Shown here: in pieces, positions 25,955 to 35,749 of the stretch | How the letters are laid out: every line of letters starts with the position of its first letter | Numbering within the stretch: position 1 is the stretch's first letter | NCBI GenBank assembly: GCA_029255685.2 | Contig: CM055320.2 | Span: 8,728,614 to 8,792,613 of the forward strand | Direction of reading: 5' to 3' | Origin: Silene conica | Taxonomy: Eukaryota > Streptophyta > Magnoliopsida > Caryophyllales > Caryophyllaceae | Length of the DNA: 64,000 nucleotides | Notes under the pieces: generated by a model | Told to the model about the DNA's origin: nothing | Database searches by the model: none | What the model saw: the letters and a program-made list of their open reading frames with translations, nothing else | Position numbers and translations under genes: made by a program

Positions 25955-25960
25955 TATAGA
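23851..25960 (-). mobile_element. Non-autonomous Helitron in tandem with a partial copy
   Basis: On the minus strand the 5' end is TCTATATAATAGTATAAAAG at 25960. The 3' end is a weak hairpin (CCCGTT/GCACAGG region) with CTAG at 23851. On its 3' side lies directly a second copy of its own 5' 198 bp (23850-23653). A plus-strand Helitron is nested inside at 24722-25610. Confidence 0.65.
24722..25610 (+). mobile_element. Small Helitron
   Basis: Starts TCATTATATATATTAAAG after A. Ends with the hairpin CCCCGTG-CACGGG, TGTTACACTAG before T. An earlier copy of the same 3' end, with CTAG changed to CTAA, lies at 25255-25293. It is the same family as 62040-62933. Confidence 0.8.
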
Positions 25961-26354
25961 TTATTACGAAAATCCGATGCTATATATATATATATATTAA
26001 TATATATTATTCTTATGTTTGCGCTTTTTTTAATCGGTGTAAAAATTTATAAAATTTTCGCTACCCCATAATCTAAATCCTGAGTTCGCCCCTGAGTATA
26101 TCTACCCCCGTCAAATTAATATCATTTAACTCCGTCTTTCCGAATTAACATAAATTCTCATTTACGACAATATTATACTTCTTAAGCTTAAAACGAGACA
26201 AATATTATATCAACGTTCCATTTCCCTTTACATGGTATATTTTGATTTATCTTAATTTGAAAATAGACAATGCCGTGTTGAGCGACTCTCACCGATGAAC
26301 CAAACGACCCATAATTATTATGAACAAATGGTACAATTTTCATACTTGGGCGGT

Positions 26355-26486
26355 TGGGCCTAACCAAAGTACTCCATAGTTGGATTATCCATACAGTTCG
26401 AGTTATGGCATGGGCCTGATTTTGTCAATTTTTTCTTCAACAATTATGTTAATAAAACCCTAAAAACTAAATCCTTCACTATATAA
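26355..26486 (+). promoter_or_regulatory. snoRNA-type promoter: site II, telo-box, TATA
   Basis: Two site II elements TGGGCC (26355-26360 and 26411-26416), a telo-box AAACCCTA (26455-26462) and TATATAA (26480-26486) occur in this order on the plus strand. This combination is characteristic of plant promoters for snoRNA clusters and ribosomal protein genes. It sits about 320 bp before the first snoRNA. Confidence 0.75.
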
Positions 26487-26805
26487 CACAACGCCGAATT
26501 TAATTTTACATACTTGCTCAACTCTTCATCTCTTTAATTTTCTTATATTTAATTTTATTTAATTTGAAAGTATTTTAATTTTAATTTTCTGGGTTTTAAA
26601 ATTGCCTCTCCCTGGAAGAACCCTAGTATTAATCAATCAATATTAGGGTTATTTTTCTCCAGATTTTTATAAATTAGAGAGGGGCATATATTTCTTGCAG
26701 GAGTTGAGTCACTGCATCTTAGATTATTTGATCATATAAGATATAGTGAATAAAACCTTGCAATATTCTTAATTAATTAGTGAATTAATTATTTATTATT
26801 TTTCG

Positions 26806-26886
26806 TGTCCTGTGATTCATAATCTTTGAGACCTGAGATTTGTCTTTCCTTGATGACAAATTTACAAGCAATTTTTACTGAGGATA
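26806..26886 (+). ncRNA. Box C/D snoRNA, predicted 18S rRNA guide
   Basis: In order: terminal stem GTCC/GGAT, box C GTGATTCA (26812-26819, one change from consensus), box D' CTGA (26833-26836), box C' TGATGAC (26851-26857), box D CTGA (26878-26881). The 13 nt before box D' (26820-26832) are complementary to the 18S rRNA stretch GTCTCAAAGATTA near its 5' end. The base paired to the fifth nucleotide upstream of D' would be C38 by my count of the 18S 5' end from memory. That would direct 2'-O-methylation there by the fibrillarin complex in the nucleolus. The D-box guide target is not recognised. Confidence 0.75.
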
Positions 26887-27142
26887 CCCTTTTTGAAATA
26901 TATAATCGATTGTAGTAAGTTTTGTGTAAGACGATTTTATTGTATAATTTGAGTATTGAATTAAATGAAATGAAGAATGTGCACTGGGCTCTGATCTTTT
27001 TGATGGAGAAATGCCAGCCTAGAAAGCTACTTTCTGATCTCCCTAACCAAATTTGTCAAAATTATTGAAATTTTACGTTCTTTCGGTCATTTGTTTATCT
27101 TTTTACGACGGAACGAAAAGATTTTTGTGTAATGGAAGTGTG

Positions 27143-27232
27143 AATTCTCGATGATGATTAAACTATAGATGACGAGTCCGATTATCCATTCAAAATCATG
27201 AGGACGAAACGAGGCATTTGTCTGAGAGAAAT
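27143..27232 (+). ncRNA. Box C/D snoRNA, predicted 25S rRNA guide (copy 1)
   Basis: Box C ATGATGA (27151-27157) and box D CTGA (27222-27225) are closed by a terminal stem AATTCTC/GAGAAAT. The sequence before box D (ACGAGGCATTTG) is complementary to the conserved large-subunit rRNA segment CAAATGCCTCGT. The fifth-nucleotide rule points to the last A of CAAAT as the 2'-O-methylation site. The LSU sequence is from memory. A paralogue with the same guide lies at 27917-28006. Confidence 0.85.
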
Positions 27233-27367
27233 AACTCGCTTTTTTAAAAAGACGGTCTTATCGTAGAATTTGCAATCGTTTTAGTATATATAGTTTATAT
27301 TTAGCACATGAAACGTGTGTTTTGAAACGTGAAAAAGCAAACAGGATAGATTTCAATGGAGGCATTA

Positions 27368-27812
27368 GGGTAACATTATTGAGGGTCTTGAGACAAGACT
27401 TTTATAAGTCTTATTCACGACTCTCCCAATTTTACCAATAATCTACCCGGGTTTTGAGGAAGTCTTAAGTCGAGTCTTGAAAATCCAAGAAGACAAGACT
27501 CTCTCAATTTTACCAATAATCTACCCGGGTTTTGAGAAAGTCTTAAGTCGAGTCTTGAAAATCCAAGACTTTCCATAAGACTTTGGTGGGTCTTGACCCC
27601 ACTAGACATAATTTAATAAGTATGTAAAATGAAAAAGTAAATAAGTATGTAAAATGAAAAAGTAAAATGGAAAAGTAGAGTCTGAAATGAGTCTGACGGA
27701 TAATGTATAAAGTTTTGGGTGAGTCTGAACAATAGAAAAATAATAAAAATTAGTGGAAATCTGACGTGGCAGAGTCTTAAGACTTTGGGGAGTCTTACGA
27801 ATAATGTTACCC
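27368..27812. mobile_element. Tourist-like MITE between the snoRNA copies
   Basis: The inverted ends are GGGTAACATTATT and AATAATGTTACCC, with TTA target duplications (27365-27367 and 27813-27815). An internal unit of about 79 bp is tandemly duplicated (near 27420 and 27499). Confidence 0.85.
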
Positions 27813-27916
27813 TTAGTATCGGCTAATCTTATTGCAATTTTAAGAGTAAAAAATTTGGGATCTGGGTGATTGGATTTGATGGACATATTAGTATCTTAAG
27901 TGTAGTTGTGATGAAA

Positions 27917-28006
27917 ATTTCTCGATGATGATGAAACATATGATGACGAGTCCGACTCCATTCATTTAATCGTGACGACAAAACGAGGCATTTGTCTGAG
28001 AGAAAT
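27917..28006 (+). ncRNA. Box C/D snoRNA, predicted 25S rRNA guide (copy 2)
   Basis: Perfect 7-bp terminal stem ATTTCTC/GAGAAAT, box C ATGATGA (27925-27931) and box D CTGA (27996-27999). The guide before box D is identical to that of copy 1. The middle of the molecule has diverged (for example GACGACAAAAC against GGACGAAAC), whereas boxes, stem and guide are kept. That is the pattern expected if both copies are under selection. Confidence 0.85.
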
Positions 28007-28309
28007 ATTTTCGATGTTAATAACTGAATTAATAATAAAATAATTAAACCAAATAATGGCTAAGCCTACATCTAATGGTCAAAAATTGGATTGTTGCGAT
28101 AAATTAAGCAGCTCGACAATGTCTGTCTCAAACCAGACCTGATTCAATTCTACCTTGGCCTGGCGTGATCCGAACTTGACATGATCCTACATGTTTTGAC
28201 TGACCCTATTGCCCATACGGCTTCTACTGTTATTGCAATGCGTTGGACGTTTCGACCATAATAAATCATCAAAACGAAGTTTTGTTCTGTGATGGAGAGG
28301 AATTGTAGG
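28007..28309. other. Intergenic
   Basis: No gene is seen between the last snoRNA and the carboxypeptidase remnant. It is probably the end of the snoRNA transcript plus degenerate flank. Confidence 0.4.
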
Positions 28310-29275
28310 TCTTTACTGGTAATCGACTTATGCGCCCAAAATCTACTTCTGATGGCCGTCACTCTACCATCAACATCTAACCTGATTGACTCCGATGGCC
28401 GCTATTCTATCATCAGCATCTCCACTGTTATCATAAACATGGCATTTGATCGTAGCACAGAAAAGAATACTCCGTAATCACATTGTGACTCTGATGGAAT
28501 AATATCGTTACAAAATGGAATTTCCGCATTAAAATTGAGTACAAATCAATAAGGTCCAATTTTTTTTTAATATTTCGTTCTTCAATAAGTTCAGTTTTTC
28601 CAATTTGAGATTTCTCTCGACAAAATCAAGACCGATAGCAGCTTAAAATGGCGAATTAAGCTTACTTGCAAACTTGCCATTTCATACTAGCATTTGCATT
28701 TGCTCCGTTGCAAGAATGAAGCTTGTATTTTTCAGCGTACGAGTAGCATGGGTAATTAGTAACAACTCCCTGAAGAAATCCGTCTCTTTAATCCATACCT
28801 CTGAGTCTGAACAACCCGACCTGCAAAAGTTAACCGTAACTGTTCATAACCAATAAAAAAGGTGAATCAATAGAACCTTAATCTGCGTGCAGTGGAGGAA
28901 CGCAGGGGTTAGCCTGGGCTATAACCTCCTGATAAACGAAAATTTTCGATTTCTTTTCTAGGTTACTCTATTGCATTACCATATATTCATAACTATGCTG
29001 CAGACACAGTCATTAGACCAGACTAACTCCTTGAAATCACATACCTCTTTTGCCTTGTTATACTACTGTTTATCTGATATAACAGAGTGGCTCCAAGCAT
29101 GCTCTAACAATTCGTTCAGGTAGTAATCATCTGTTTCTGGGTTTCCTACCTGCTATGCAGATGTTTACATAGCATTAAGTAGAGGAATAGGACCAGGCTT
29201 CTTTACATTTTAGATGTGAGATGTCAACCTAACGACAATCCTTTCGAGTCGAAGTAATCATCTTTATGTTGTTTA
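28310..29275 (-). pseudogene. Serine carboxypeptidase-like pseudogene fragment
   Basis: Blocks match the intact gene at 50177-53513 in the same orientation: an exon 9-like piece twice in tandem (about 28315-28375 and 28390-28455); the intron/exon 8 edge (28500-28530, with most of exon 8 lost); exon 7 (about 28665-28815, AAGCTTACTTGCAAACTTGCC shared); and exon 6 (about 29000-29165, with a further small piece near 29233). The exon carrying the catalytic serine is absent and frames are broken. It is a decayed partial duplicate. Confidence 0.8.
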
Positions 29276-29447
29276 CGTAATATCATTATCAAGTAGGTAA
29301 CAGTTTGAAACAAATGTACAGGTAAATACAGAATGTCAAGTCAAAACATAACAACTTCGATTTATATTTCACAATTATTTTTCTCATGTACGATTATTTA
29401 TAGCCCGGAAAATGTGTGACAATAGGTTGATAATAGTTCCAGTAACT

Positions 29448-29725
29448 AGCCATCTAAAACAAGTGCATTCTAAAATCAATCAGTAATACAAGGACCCGTG
29501 TTGTAAGCTCGGAAATTAGGAGTTGGAACCCTTGTTATATGTACATACAAGATACAACACCTTTAGAATATTGATGTTTGGTACACGGACACAACTAAAC
29601 GGCCTTCTCCATCAGAAACAGACACCATGACAGTCTAGCCATCTAAAAAAACTGCATCCCAAAATCAATCAGTAATATCGGGACCCTGTGTTGTAAGCTC
29701 GGGCATTAGGGGTTGGAACTCTTGT
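29448..29725. repeat. Duplicated 3' end of the coiled-coil gene
   Basis: 29448-29535 is a diverged direct copy of 29637-29725. The latter holds the last codons and the stop of the coiled-coil gene. The outer copy lies downstream of the stop and could provide an alternative 3' end only if splicing reached it. Confidence 0.8.
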
Positions 29726-31312
29726 ATCTGAGCTTTGCATTCTTCCACGCTCAAGTGATTCAGGGCGCCTGTAGGGATCATACTGACCACTACCATACTG
29801 TCTCTGAGGTTCAACAGGTACTGACCCTGGAGGTCCATATCCACGGTGACCACGGCTCATATCGGCAGGTGCACTGTTACTTGGAGGAGGCCCAACTCCA
29901 GCAAGTTGGTACTGCTGTAATCTTGCCTGTGATTCTTTGCGGAAAACCTCTTCTCGCTTAGTTGCATGTCGAGTTCGCAAAGCTGACACCTTTTCCTGAT
30001 ATTGATTATTGATTTCAATGATTTTCTGAAACAAGCCACACAATGAGAAACAAACCAGTTACAAAAATGGCAAGCCGAAATCAGTCAGCTAGAGATATAT
30101 TATACTAGTACTACACTTCAGTATCTATACAATTACACACCAGACAGTTCTCCAGAGTCCAGACATACAGCAGGGAAGAGCATTCGCGCAAAAAAGAGAG
30201 CAAAAAAAGAAAGAGAACTCAACCATCAGGCACCGCACCACTGAGTGAGTCAAATAAACAGGCATATCATGTATACTATGTATACTGTATACCAAGCAAT
30301 GAAGCGAAGGACGTGAAGTGTGACAAGAAATCTTGCTCAACGAACGTGACAGTATCGACTTTCAGAGCAAGTTCAGGTCGAACAAAAACCAGAAGAGATC
30401 TTTTACTTGACAACTGGACGTGGGACGCTTGTATTTTTGTCTGTTAAACCAACAGATGACCTAATCTAACCAAAAATGAACAAAGAAGCAATTGAAATGA
30501 TGGGTTTTACATGATAGCTTTCATGCTTATGTACCAGAAGCAGTACTCCAACTATCAACTGAAGCAGCATAGGTTCAATTTAACCGTTTCGCCTCGCATT
30601 GCTTTGGGGTACAATTATGAATGATATACCAAACATGAGATTATGCTAAATTTCTGGGCTTGAAATCAAATACAAACATCCCCAAAATACCAACATAAAT
30701 AAACCATAATTCAGCTGATACCATCTCAGTAAGTCTTGCTTAAGACGGTATTAACAAAGAGTTTGAGATCAGACAAGAACTAACCTCCTTGTGACGAGCA
30801 TGTTCAGCATCCTCAGTCTCATCCTGTTCCTTAATCAATTTCATAATATCATCTCGGAATCTCCGCTCCACATCTTCAAGAGTACGTGGCGCACCAGCAT
30901 TTTCTTCGTATCCAATTTCCATATCTTGCTCCACCTGAGAACTCACTCTTCCCGACTCTTGGTTTCCGCCCGGATTCGGATTCGAATAAAAGGATTTGCT
31001 CACGTATCCCCCTTGGCCATCACTGTAAAGAGTAGGCGACATTTGCTGTGCATCTCTATCCCACTGCCACTGCTCATCCGATTTTGCGAATGCATCACCA
31101 CCGCCACCGCCGCCGCCACTGCCGCCTCCGCCGCCATAATTGTTCTGTTGCATTCCCTGCCCAGACACCCGCTGCCTTTCAGATGCATCATCGGGTCCGC
31201 CGTAATTGTTCTGTCGCATTCCCTGCCCGGACATCGGCTGCCTTTCGGATACACCGTACGCCTTCGGGTTCGGGTTCGGGTTTGCATCACCATAAGCAGA
31301 CCCTCTTTTCAT
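29669..31312 (-). CDS. Plant coiled-coil protein of unknown function
   Basis: The exons are 31312-30785 and 30025-29669, phase 0, GT/AG, giving 294 residues. The N-terminal third is low complexity: NPNPNP, two related QRxxSGQGMxQNNYGG units and a glycine run near residue 60-72. Residues about 140-217 form one continuous charged helix that crosses the intron (LEDVERRFRDDIMKLIKEQDE, then EKVSALRTRHATKREEVFRK), a likely coiled coil. The tail is rich in Gly, Pro, Arg and Tyr (RGHRGYGPPG, RRPESLERGR) and ends SRYY, which suggests RNA- or protein-binding disorder. I do not recognise a named gene. A 5'-UTR intron is likely (AAG|GTAGGT near 31470, AGTCAG before the ATG). The pararetrovirus-like arm begins only about 340 bp upstream of the ATG. 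Confidence 0.8.
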
Positions 31313-31759
31313 TTCCCTGACTTAATTAAAATTGCAAAAACTAGAGCAATAATGGGATTAAAGCTCGATTCGAAGCATTAATTCAATCAATTCAAATAAA
31401 ATCAAAATAAAAACGATTCCAGAAATTGGTATAGAAGAGGAATAAAAGTGAGTGTAGAAAGATTACCTACCTTGTAAACAAATAATGGTTTACGAGTTAC
31501 GAGTTACGAGTTACGAGAGTGAATTACTCCTATGTTCAAGTCAAAAACCCTAGAGTGGATCGGTCAAGTGCACCGTCCTGATTACGGGCTTATCGTAGAG
31601 TAGGGGTGTAGTCGAAAACAAAATTAGTGCTAAATTTAAAAAATGGCTATTGTGTACAATAATAGAAATAGGTGTAGCTTGTTTATTAGACCAAACTTAG
31701 GCAATACTATAGCTTGCAACGTGTGTGATAAAATCTTAGCATGTATGCTCTTGGAGCAC

Positions 31760-31767
31760 TATAAATA
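31760..31767 (+). promoter_or_regulatory. TATA box of the left element
   Basis: TATAAATA about 225 bp before the primer-binding site. The mirror copy lies at 48803-48810. Confidence 0.7.
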
Positions 31768-31985
31768 GAAGAGCTTTGGAGTGAACAAACCAAGCTAATT
31801 CACACCAAACCATACTTCTTCTATAATCTTCTTTATTCTTGTTCTTAAATATATTCTCTCCTACAACAATCTTCAATATTCTTGTTATTGATAAACACCC
31901 TTTAATTAGTATAATTTTCATCTTATAATAAATTTGATCCTAATAAACCTCCTTTGTGGTTGTACTCACTATGTGTCCGTAAACT

Positions 31986-31998
31986 TGGTATCAGAGCC
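31986..31998 (+). promoter_or_regulatory. Primer-binding site, initiator Met-tRNA (left)
   Basis: TGGTATCAGAGCC is complementary to the 3' end of initiator tRNA-Met, the primer of caulimovirids and many plant LTR elements. It lies 374 bp before the start codon. Confidence 0.9.
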
Positions 31999-32371
31999 AT
32001 GGCAGTCTAAGCTTTGGCTCTTATCTTCCTAAAAAGTTTTAGATAATAATGAGTTATCCCCTCTACCCTAAGTATAGAGAAGTATGCTCTGTGGTTGCCA
32101 CTTTGTGGATCTTCCACATCAGAAAATCTCATACTAGGAGAAATGAAGTATAAAGAGATAAATATGATGTTCTTTAAAGCTTGTACCTTGAGACAGAAAG
32201 TTTAAAATAACATGTTGTCTCGGTTTAGCACTTTAAAGTACACCAAAATTAGTCTCTTTATACTATACCATATCATATAAAAGAGGAGGAATATTCATTA
32301 TAATTTGAATCTTTAAGGGTAAGATAAGAGATAAGGCATTCTGTTATGGTTACTGATTTCATATCAAAAAT

Positions 32372-35300
32372 ATGGAAAACACTCCTAATATCTTAGCACC
32401 TTCTTCTTCTTCTCGTAAGTCAAATGCTAGTAAAGTAGATTATCTTTATGAAATAGAATACTTAGATGAAAAAAGTAAGGTTCCTATTACTCAACTTCCT
32501 TTACTAAACCCTTATAGGGCTTTCACAAAACCAAACTCTTCCTTTCCTAAAGTAATTAAACAAGTACTTGGTCCACATAAAAACACAGCCAAAGAAATTA
32601 TTCTAGCCTCTCAACTAGAACAACATTTTGTCCCTGCTACAGAAGCAGAACAAATGATTCCTCTCCGTCTTAATGAAGCAATGCTTCGTTCTTGGAGGAT
32701 GAATGGCTATACTCACCTTCACTATGGAGCAGTACGTCTAGCACTGACACTCCATGGAAGAAAAGGACTTCCTGTTGTGGCAAGGATAGCCCTTCTGGAT
32801 ACAAGGTACAGAGAATATCAGCATGCATGCATTGCAACTATCCAAACAACCCTGAATGCAGGTACTGTATTTATTACCTTGTTCCCAAACTTCAACATGG
32901 CTTTAGAGGACCCACAGATACTTCAAAATCTCCATATCCAGTTACAAATAACTGGAACCCCACAAATAGGAAATACATATGCCGCAACATTACATCATCA
33001 AATGGCATATAGGGTCCAAAATCATGCAATGGACCTCAGTATTCCTAGAAATACAGAAGATGCTTTATTCATCCAGTTAGAATCACAACACAGCCCTTCA
33101 TGTATCCATATCCCCAGACAAATCCCAAAAAAGGAACTTATCAAACTTCTTCCAGAATCTTGGGTCACTCACTACGAAAAAATTCATGATATCAACACCC
33201 CCCTACAGTCCATAGATTCTAAAATCACAAAACAAAAAGACGGGACTATTGAGATATTCTTTAAGAAGGAACCAAATGAAAAATCCTGTCCACCAATTTT
33301 CTGTACCGAAATAAATATGATTACTCCTCTTCTCATCCCAATGAAACAAAACGAGAGTTACCTTAATGTTCCTATCCAATCTTTTAACTCTCTTGGAGAT
33401 CCAATATACGTGTTCAGAGATGAGACAGGCCATCAGTTTTTTGATGTCTGTGAATGTGATAATTGTATCATGATGGACTCAGATGAAGAGGATTACCCAA
33501 AAAAGAAAAAGAAAAATAAAAAATCCTCCCAACAGATTCTTAAGGAAAGATATGAGTCGGGAGATCCGACTGTCGATCTTCTAGGAGAACCAACGGGAAA
33601 ACCTTTTGAGTATTATGTACTATATCCAAGATCAGAAAAGACTACTAACCCATCAAAAGAAATCCCTACATGTTTCATGTTTGGTCCATCCTCGTCCCAA
33701 GATACAAATTTTCCACCAACGGAGTGGGAAGAAGAAAATACCAAACACTCTTGGAAAATCAAAAATCCAATCACCAAAAATCCAGATGGTTCGACCAAGC
33801 AGATAAGTGCAGCGGAAGCAACCTTGAATTGGCAATCAGAAAATGCACGAGCTCAAAACAATTTATTGCAACAGCTAGATAAAAAGGTAACAATCATGGA
33901 TCTTGCTGTAAAAGAGATACATCAAAAAATCTCTTTATTACATCAAGAACTCTTGCAGCTTGCAACGACAGTTTCTGGAGTATCACCACTTATTTCCCAA
34001 AAAGAATCTGAACTGAAATCACTCAAAGCTCAACTCTCTTCCTTACAAAATCCACCAACAACACCACCTGAAATGCCTTCTGATATATTTACCCCATATC
34101 CAGTCTATACACGTCCTCTTGAAAAACATCCACAACCCCTTCCTATATTATCTCCAGAATCAAATCCTTTTGGAGCATCGTCGTTCCTTCCGACAAAAGT
34201 TTTAGAAAAGAGACATGTAATAAAAAAGAGGCAATCCACCACAAGTGATGGAGAAAAAACATCTACAATAACTCAAACTGAAACTCCAGCCACACAATGC
34301 CCAGAAAATGCCTCCCAATTCATGATGGAATACCATAATCCCATCTCCTCTCTTCTAACCAATCTAGCAAAACCCAAAACAAAGAAGCCTATACCTCAGG
34401 GCACAACAAATGAGGTCTTAATGCCCGAATTTATGATGGCTGAACCTGCTTCAGTTGAGGAAGTAAGTGATACTGAAAACCCAATAGAGCAAGAACAACC
34501 TGAAACTCATCCTCCACCCGGATGGAACCCAAAGGGTCAGGATATACCAGGTCATGGTTTCTCCTTCGATAATATTCCACCCTCAAAGTGGAGGGACAAG
34601 ATCTATGAGATGCATGCCTGGTGTACCGAACAACTCCTTTACCCTGGAGCTAGCCTTGCAACAGTAGTAGACAGGCTAGTCTCAAGATTTTATGGTCGCT
34701 TGCGCCAGTGGTGGATTAGTCTTGGAACTTATCGACAATTGCAAATTCGACAATCCTCCTCAGTTGACGCCTTCATTGGAAATATTCACAATGAATTTCT
34801 GGGTGCTTGGGATCACTACACAACTCAAGCAAGAGAAGAATTCCTGAGTATGAAATGTTGTTCATTTATGCGAAAAGATCTTGAACGACATTATGAAAGG
34901 ATGTCCAAGCGGTTTTATGCTCTTGGAGGCATGGATGATGTAAATCTCAAACAAGCCTATTTAAACTCTCTTCCGGAGCCATTAGGAAATGAAACCGCTA
35001 GGCAATTCTCCCTCAAAAACATACCTTTGAGCAATGCTACACTGGGAGAACTTTACCAAACATCACTTGCAGCTCTTGAAAAACTATGTAACCATCAGAA
35101 GTTTTTTAAGCAATTGCAAGAACAAGGAAAGCTTCTCGGAAAAGCATGTGATCATCCAGAATTATCCATCAAGTGCAAGCCCCAGAAATGTGGATGTACG
35201 TCCTCAGAAGGAAGGAAACATAGGATGTACAAAAAGAAGTGGAACAAAACCTTTCCCAAATTATCCAAAAATAGGAAATGGAAATTTTTCAGAAAGAAAA

Positions 35301-35749
35301 AACAAAGAGGATTCAAAAAATCCGATAGATGCTATATCTGCAAGAAAAAAGGGCATTACGCAAAAGATTGCCTTGACAAGAAAAAAAGAAATAATCTCGT
35401 TGGATACTTAGCACAGATCGAAGATATTGATGATGCTGATATTGAATCCATTTTCTCCCTTGATGATGAGCCAACAGATGAAACCATTTTGGCAATGGGA
35501 ATAGAGTTTGGAGAAAGTTCATCTGAAGATTCATGCTCTGACAGCGACGAAGGTATTACTGACCAATTTGTCAGGTTTGATCTTTGTCCCATAGAAGTCT
35601 GTGAAACAGAACCACAAAATGAGACCATTCCAACCTACCCTCTTCAGCCCTCTCCAAATGCAAAAATTTACATTTTCCCAAATAAATATGACAAACCCAT
35701 ACCTGTCATTGCATATTTTGATACTGGTGCTGCATCCTCTATTAGATAA
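32372..35749 (+). CDS. Movement-coat-protease polyprotein, truncated (left copy)
   Basis: 1125 residues to the stop. Residues about 60-330 resemble a 30K-type movement protein (LPVVARIALLDTRY, TLHHQMAYRVQNHAMDL). A lysine run (KKKKKNKKSS) near 375 and a coiled coil near 505-590 follow. The 770-1000 region resembles a retroviral-type coat/Gag (WCTEQLLYPGAS, FYALGGMDD). A CCHC knuckle, CYICKKKGHYAKDC, begins at residue 987. The aspartic protease motif DTG is at 1117-1119, and eight codons later the frame stops in foreign sequence. No polymerase follows, so this copy cannot replicate by itself. The frame is otherwise open, which suggests a young insertion or recent copying between the arms. Confidence 0.75.
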   Translation: MENTPNILAPSSSSRKSNASKVDYLYEIEYLDEKSKVPITQLPLLNPYRAFTKPNSSFPKVIKQVLGPHKNTAKEIILASQLEQHFVPATEAEQMIPLRLNEAMLRSWRMNGYTHLHYGAVRLALTLHGRKGLPVVARIALLDTRYREYQHACIATIQTTLNAGTVFITLFPNFNMALEDPQILQNLHIQLQITGTPQIGNTYAATLHHQMAYRVQNHAMDLSIPRNTEDALFIQLESQHSPSCIHIPRQIPKKELIKLLPESWVTHYEKIHDINTPLQSIDSKITKQKDGTIEIFFKKEPNEKSCPPIFCTEINMITPLLIPMKQNESYLNVPIQSFNSLGDPIYVFRDETGHQFFDVCECDNCIMMDSDEEDYPKKKKKNKKSSQQILKERYESGDPTVDLLGEPTGKPFEYYVLYPRSEKTTNPSKEIPTCFMFGPSSSQDTNFPPTEWEEENTKHSWKIKNPITKNPDGSTKQISAAEATLNWQSENARAQNNLLQQLDKKVTIMDLAVKEIHQKISLLHQELLQLATTVSGVSPLISQKESELKSLKAQLSSLQNPPTTPPEMPSDIFTPYPVYTRPLEKHPQPLPILSPESNPFGASSFLPTKVLEKRHVIKKRQSTTSDGEKTSTITQTETPATQCPENASQFMMEYHNPISSLLTNLAKPKTKKPIPQGTTNEVLMPEFMMAEPASVEEVSDTENPIEQEQPETHPPPGWNPKGQDIPGHGFSFDNIPPSKWRDKIYEMHAWCTEQLLYPGASLATVVDRLVSRFYGRLRQWWISLGTYRQLQIRQSSSVDAFIGNIHNEFLGAWDHYTTQAREEFLSMKCCSFMRKDLERHYERMSKRFYALGGMDDVNLKQAYLNSLPEPLGNETARQFSLKNIPLSNATLGELYQTSLAALEKLCNHQKFFKQLQEQGKLLGKACDHPELSIKCKPQKCGCTSSEGRKHRMYKKKWNKTFPKLSKNRKWKFFRKKKQRGFKKSDRCYICKKKGHYAKDCLDKKKRNNLVGYLAQIEDIDDADIESIFSLDDEPTDETILAMGIEFGESSSEDSCSDSDEGITDQFVRFDLCPIEVCETEPQNETIPTYPLQPSPNAKIYIFPNKYDKPIPVIAYFDTGAASSIR

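Larger units (their letters stand above)
19771..26094. mobile_element. hAT-type element expanded by nested insertions
   Basis: The ends are TAGTGGCGAA (left) and TTCGCCCCTG (right), flanked by perfect 8-bp target duplications AGTATATC (19763-19770 and 26095-26102). CTACCCCA-type words occur at both ends (19798-19860 and 26060-26070). The original element was probably short. It has been expanded to 6.3 kb by two minus-strand Helitrons, which themselves hold a MULE and a plus-strand Helitron. Confidence 0.75.
31652..35745 (+). mobile_element. Pararetrovirus-like element, 5' part, left arm of inverted repeat
   Basis: An element starting GTGTACAATAATAG carries a TATA box, a Met-tRNA primer-binding site and one long frame for movement, coat and protease domains. 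It breaks off just after the start of the protease; reverse transcriptase and RNase H are absent. 31652-35724 is repeated inverted at 44846-48918, with exactly the same length (4073 bp). The left copy runs about 20 nt further into protease-like sequence. The movement-protein domain with the Met-tRNA site fits Caulimoviridae (petuvirus-like, single polyprotein). A plant LTR retrotransposon that has acquired a movement protein is the alternative. It is an old, incomplete genomic copy. Confidence 0.75.

Noticed and set aside
26989-27045. Another C/D snoRNA (TTGATGG...CTGATC)
   Set aside because: Too short between boxes, the box C is weak, and no rRNA complementarity was recognised.
27165-27225. 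Hammerhead ribozyme (TGACGAGTCC...GGACGAAAC)
   Set aside because: The core C3 is absent in both copies and stem I does not close. Box C, box D, terminal stem and rRNA complementarity explain the sequence fully as a C/D snoRNA.
30740-31381. Plus-strand ORFs opposite the coiled-coil gene
   Set aside because: They are shadows of the GC-biased exon on the minus strand.
31653-31984. A true 5' LTR in front of the primer-binding site
   Set aside because: No CA end directly before the primer-binding site and no second copy downstream. Kept only as the alternative that the element is an LTR retrotransposon.
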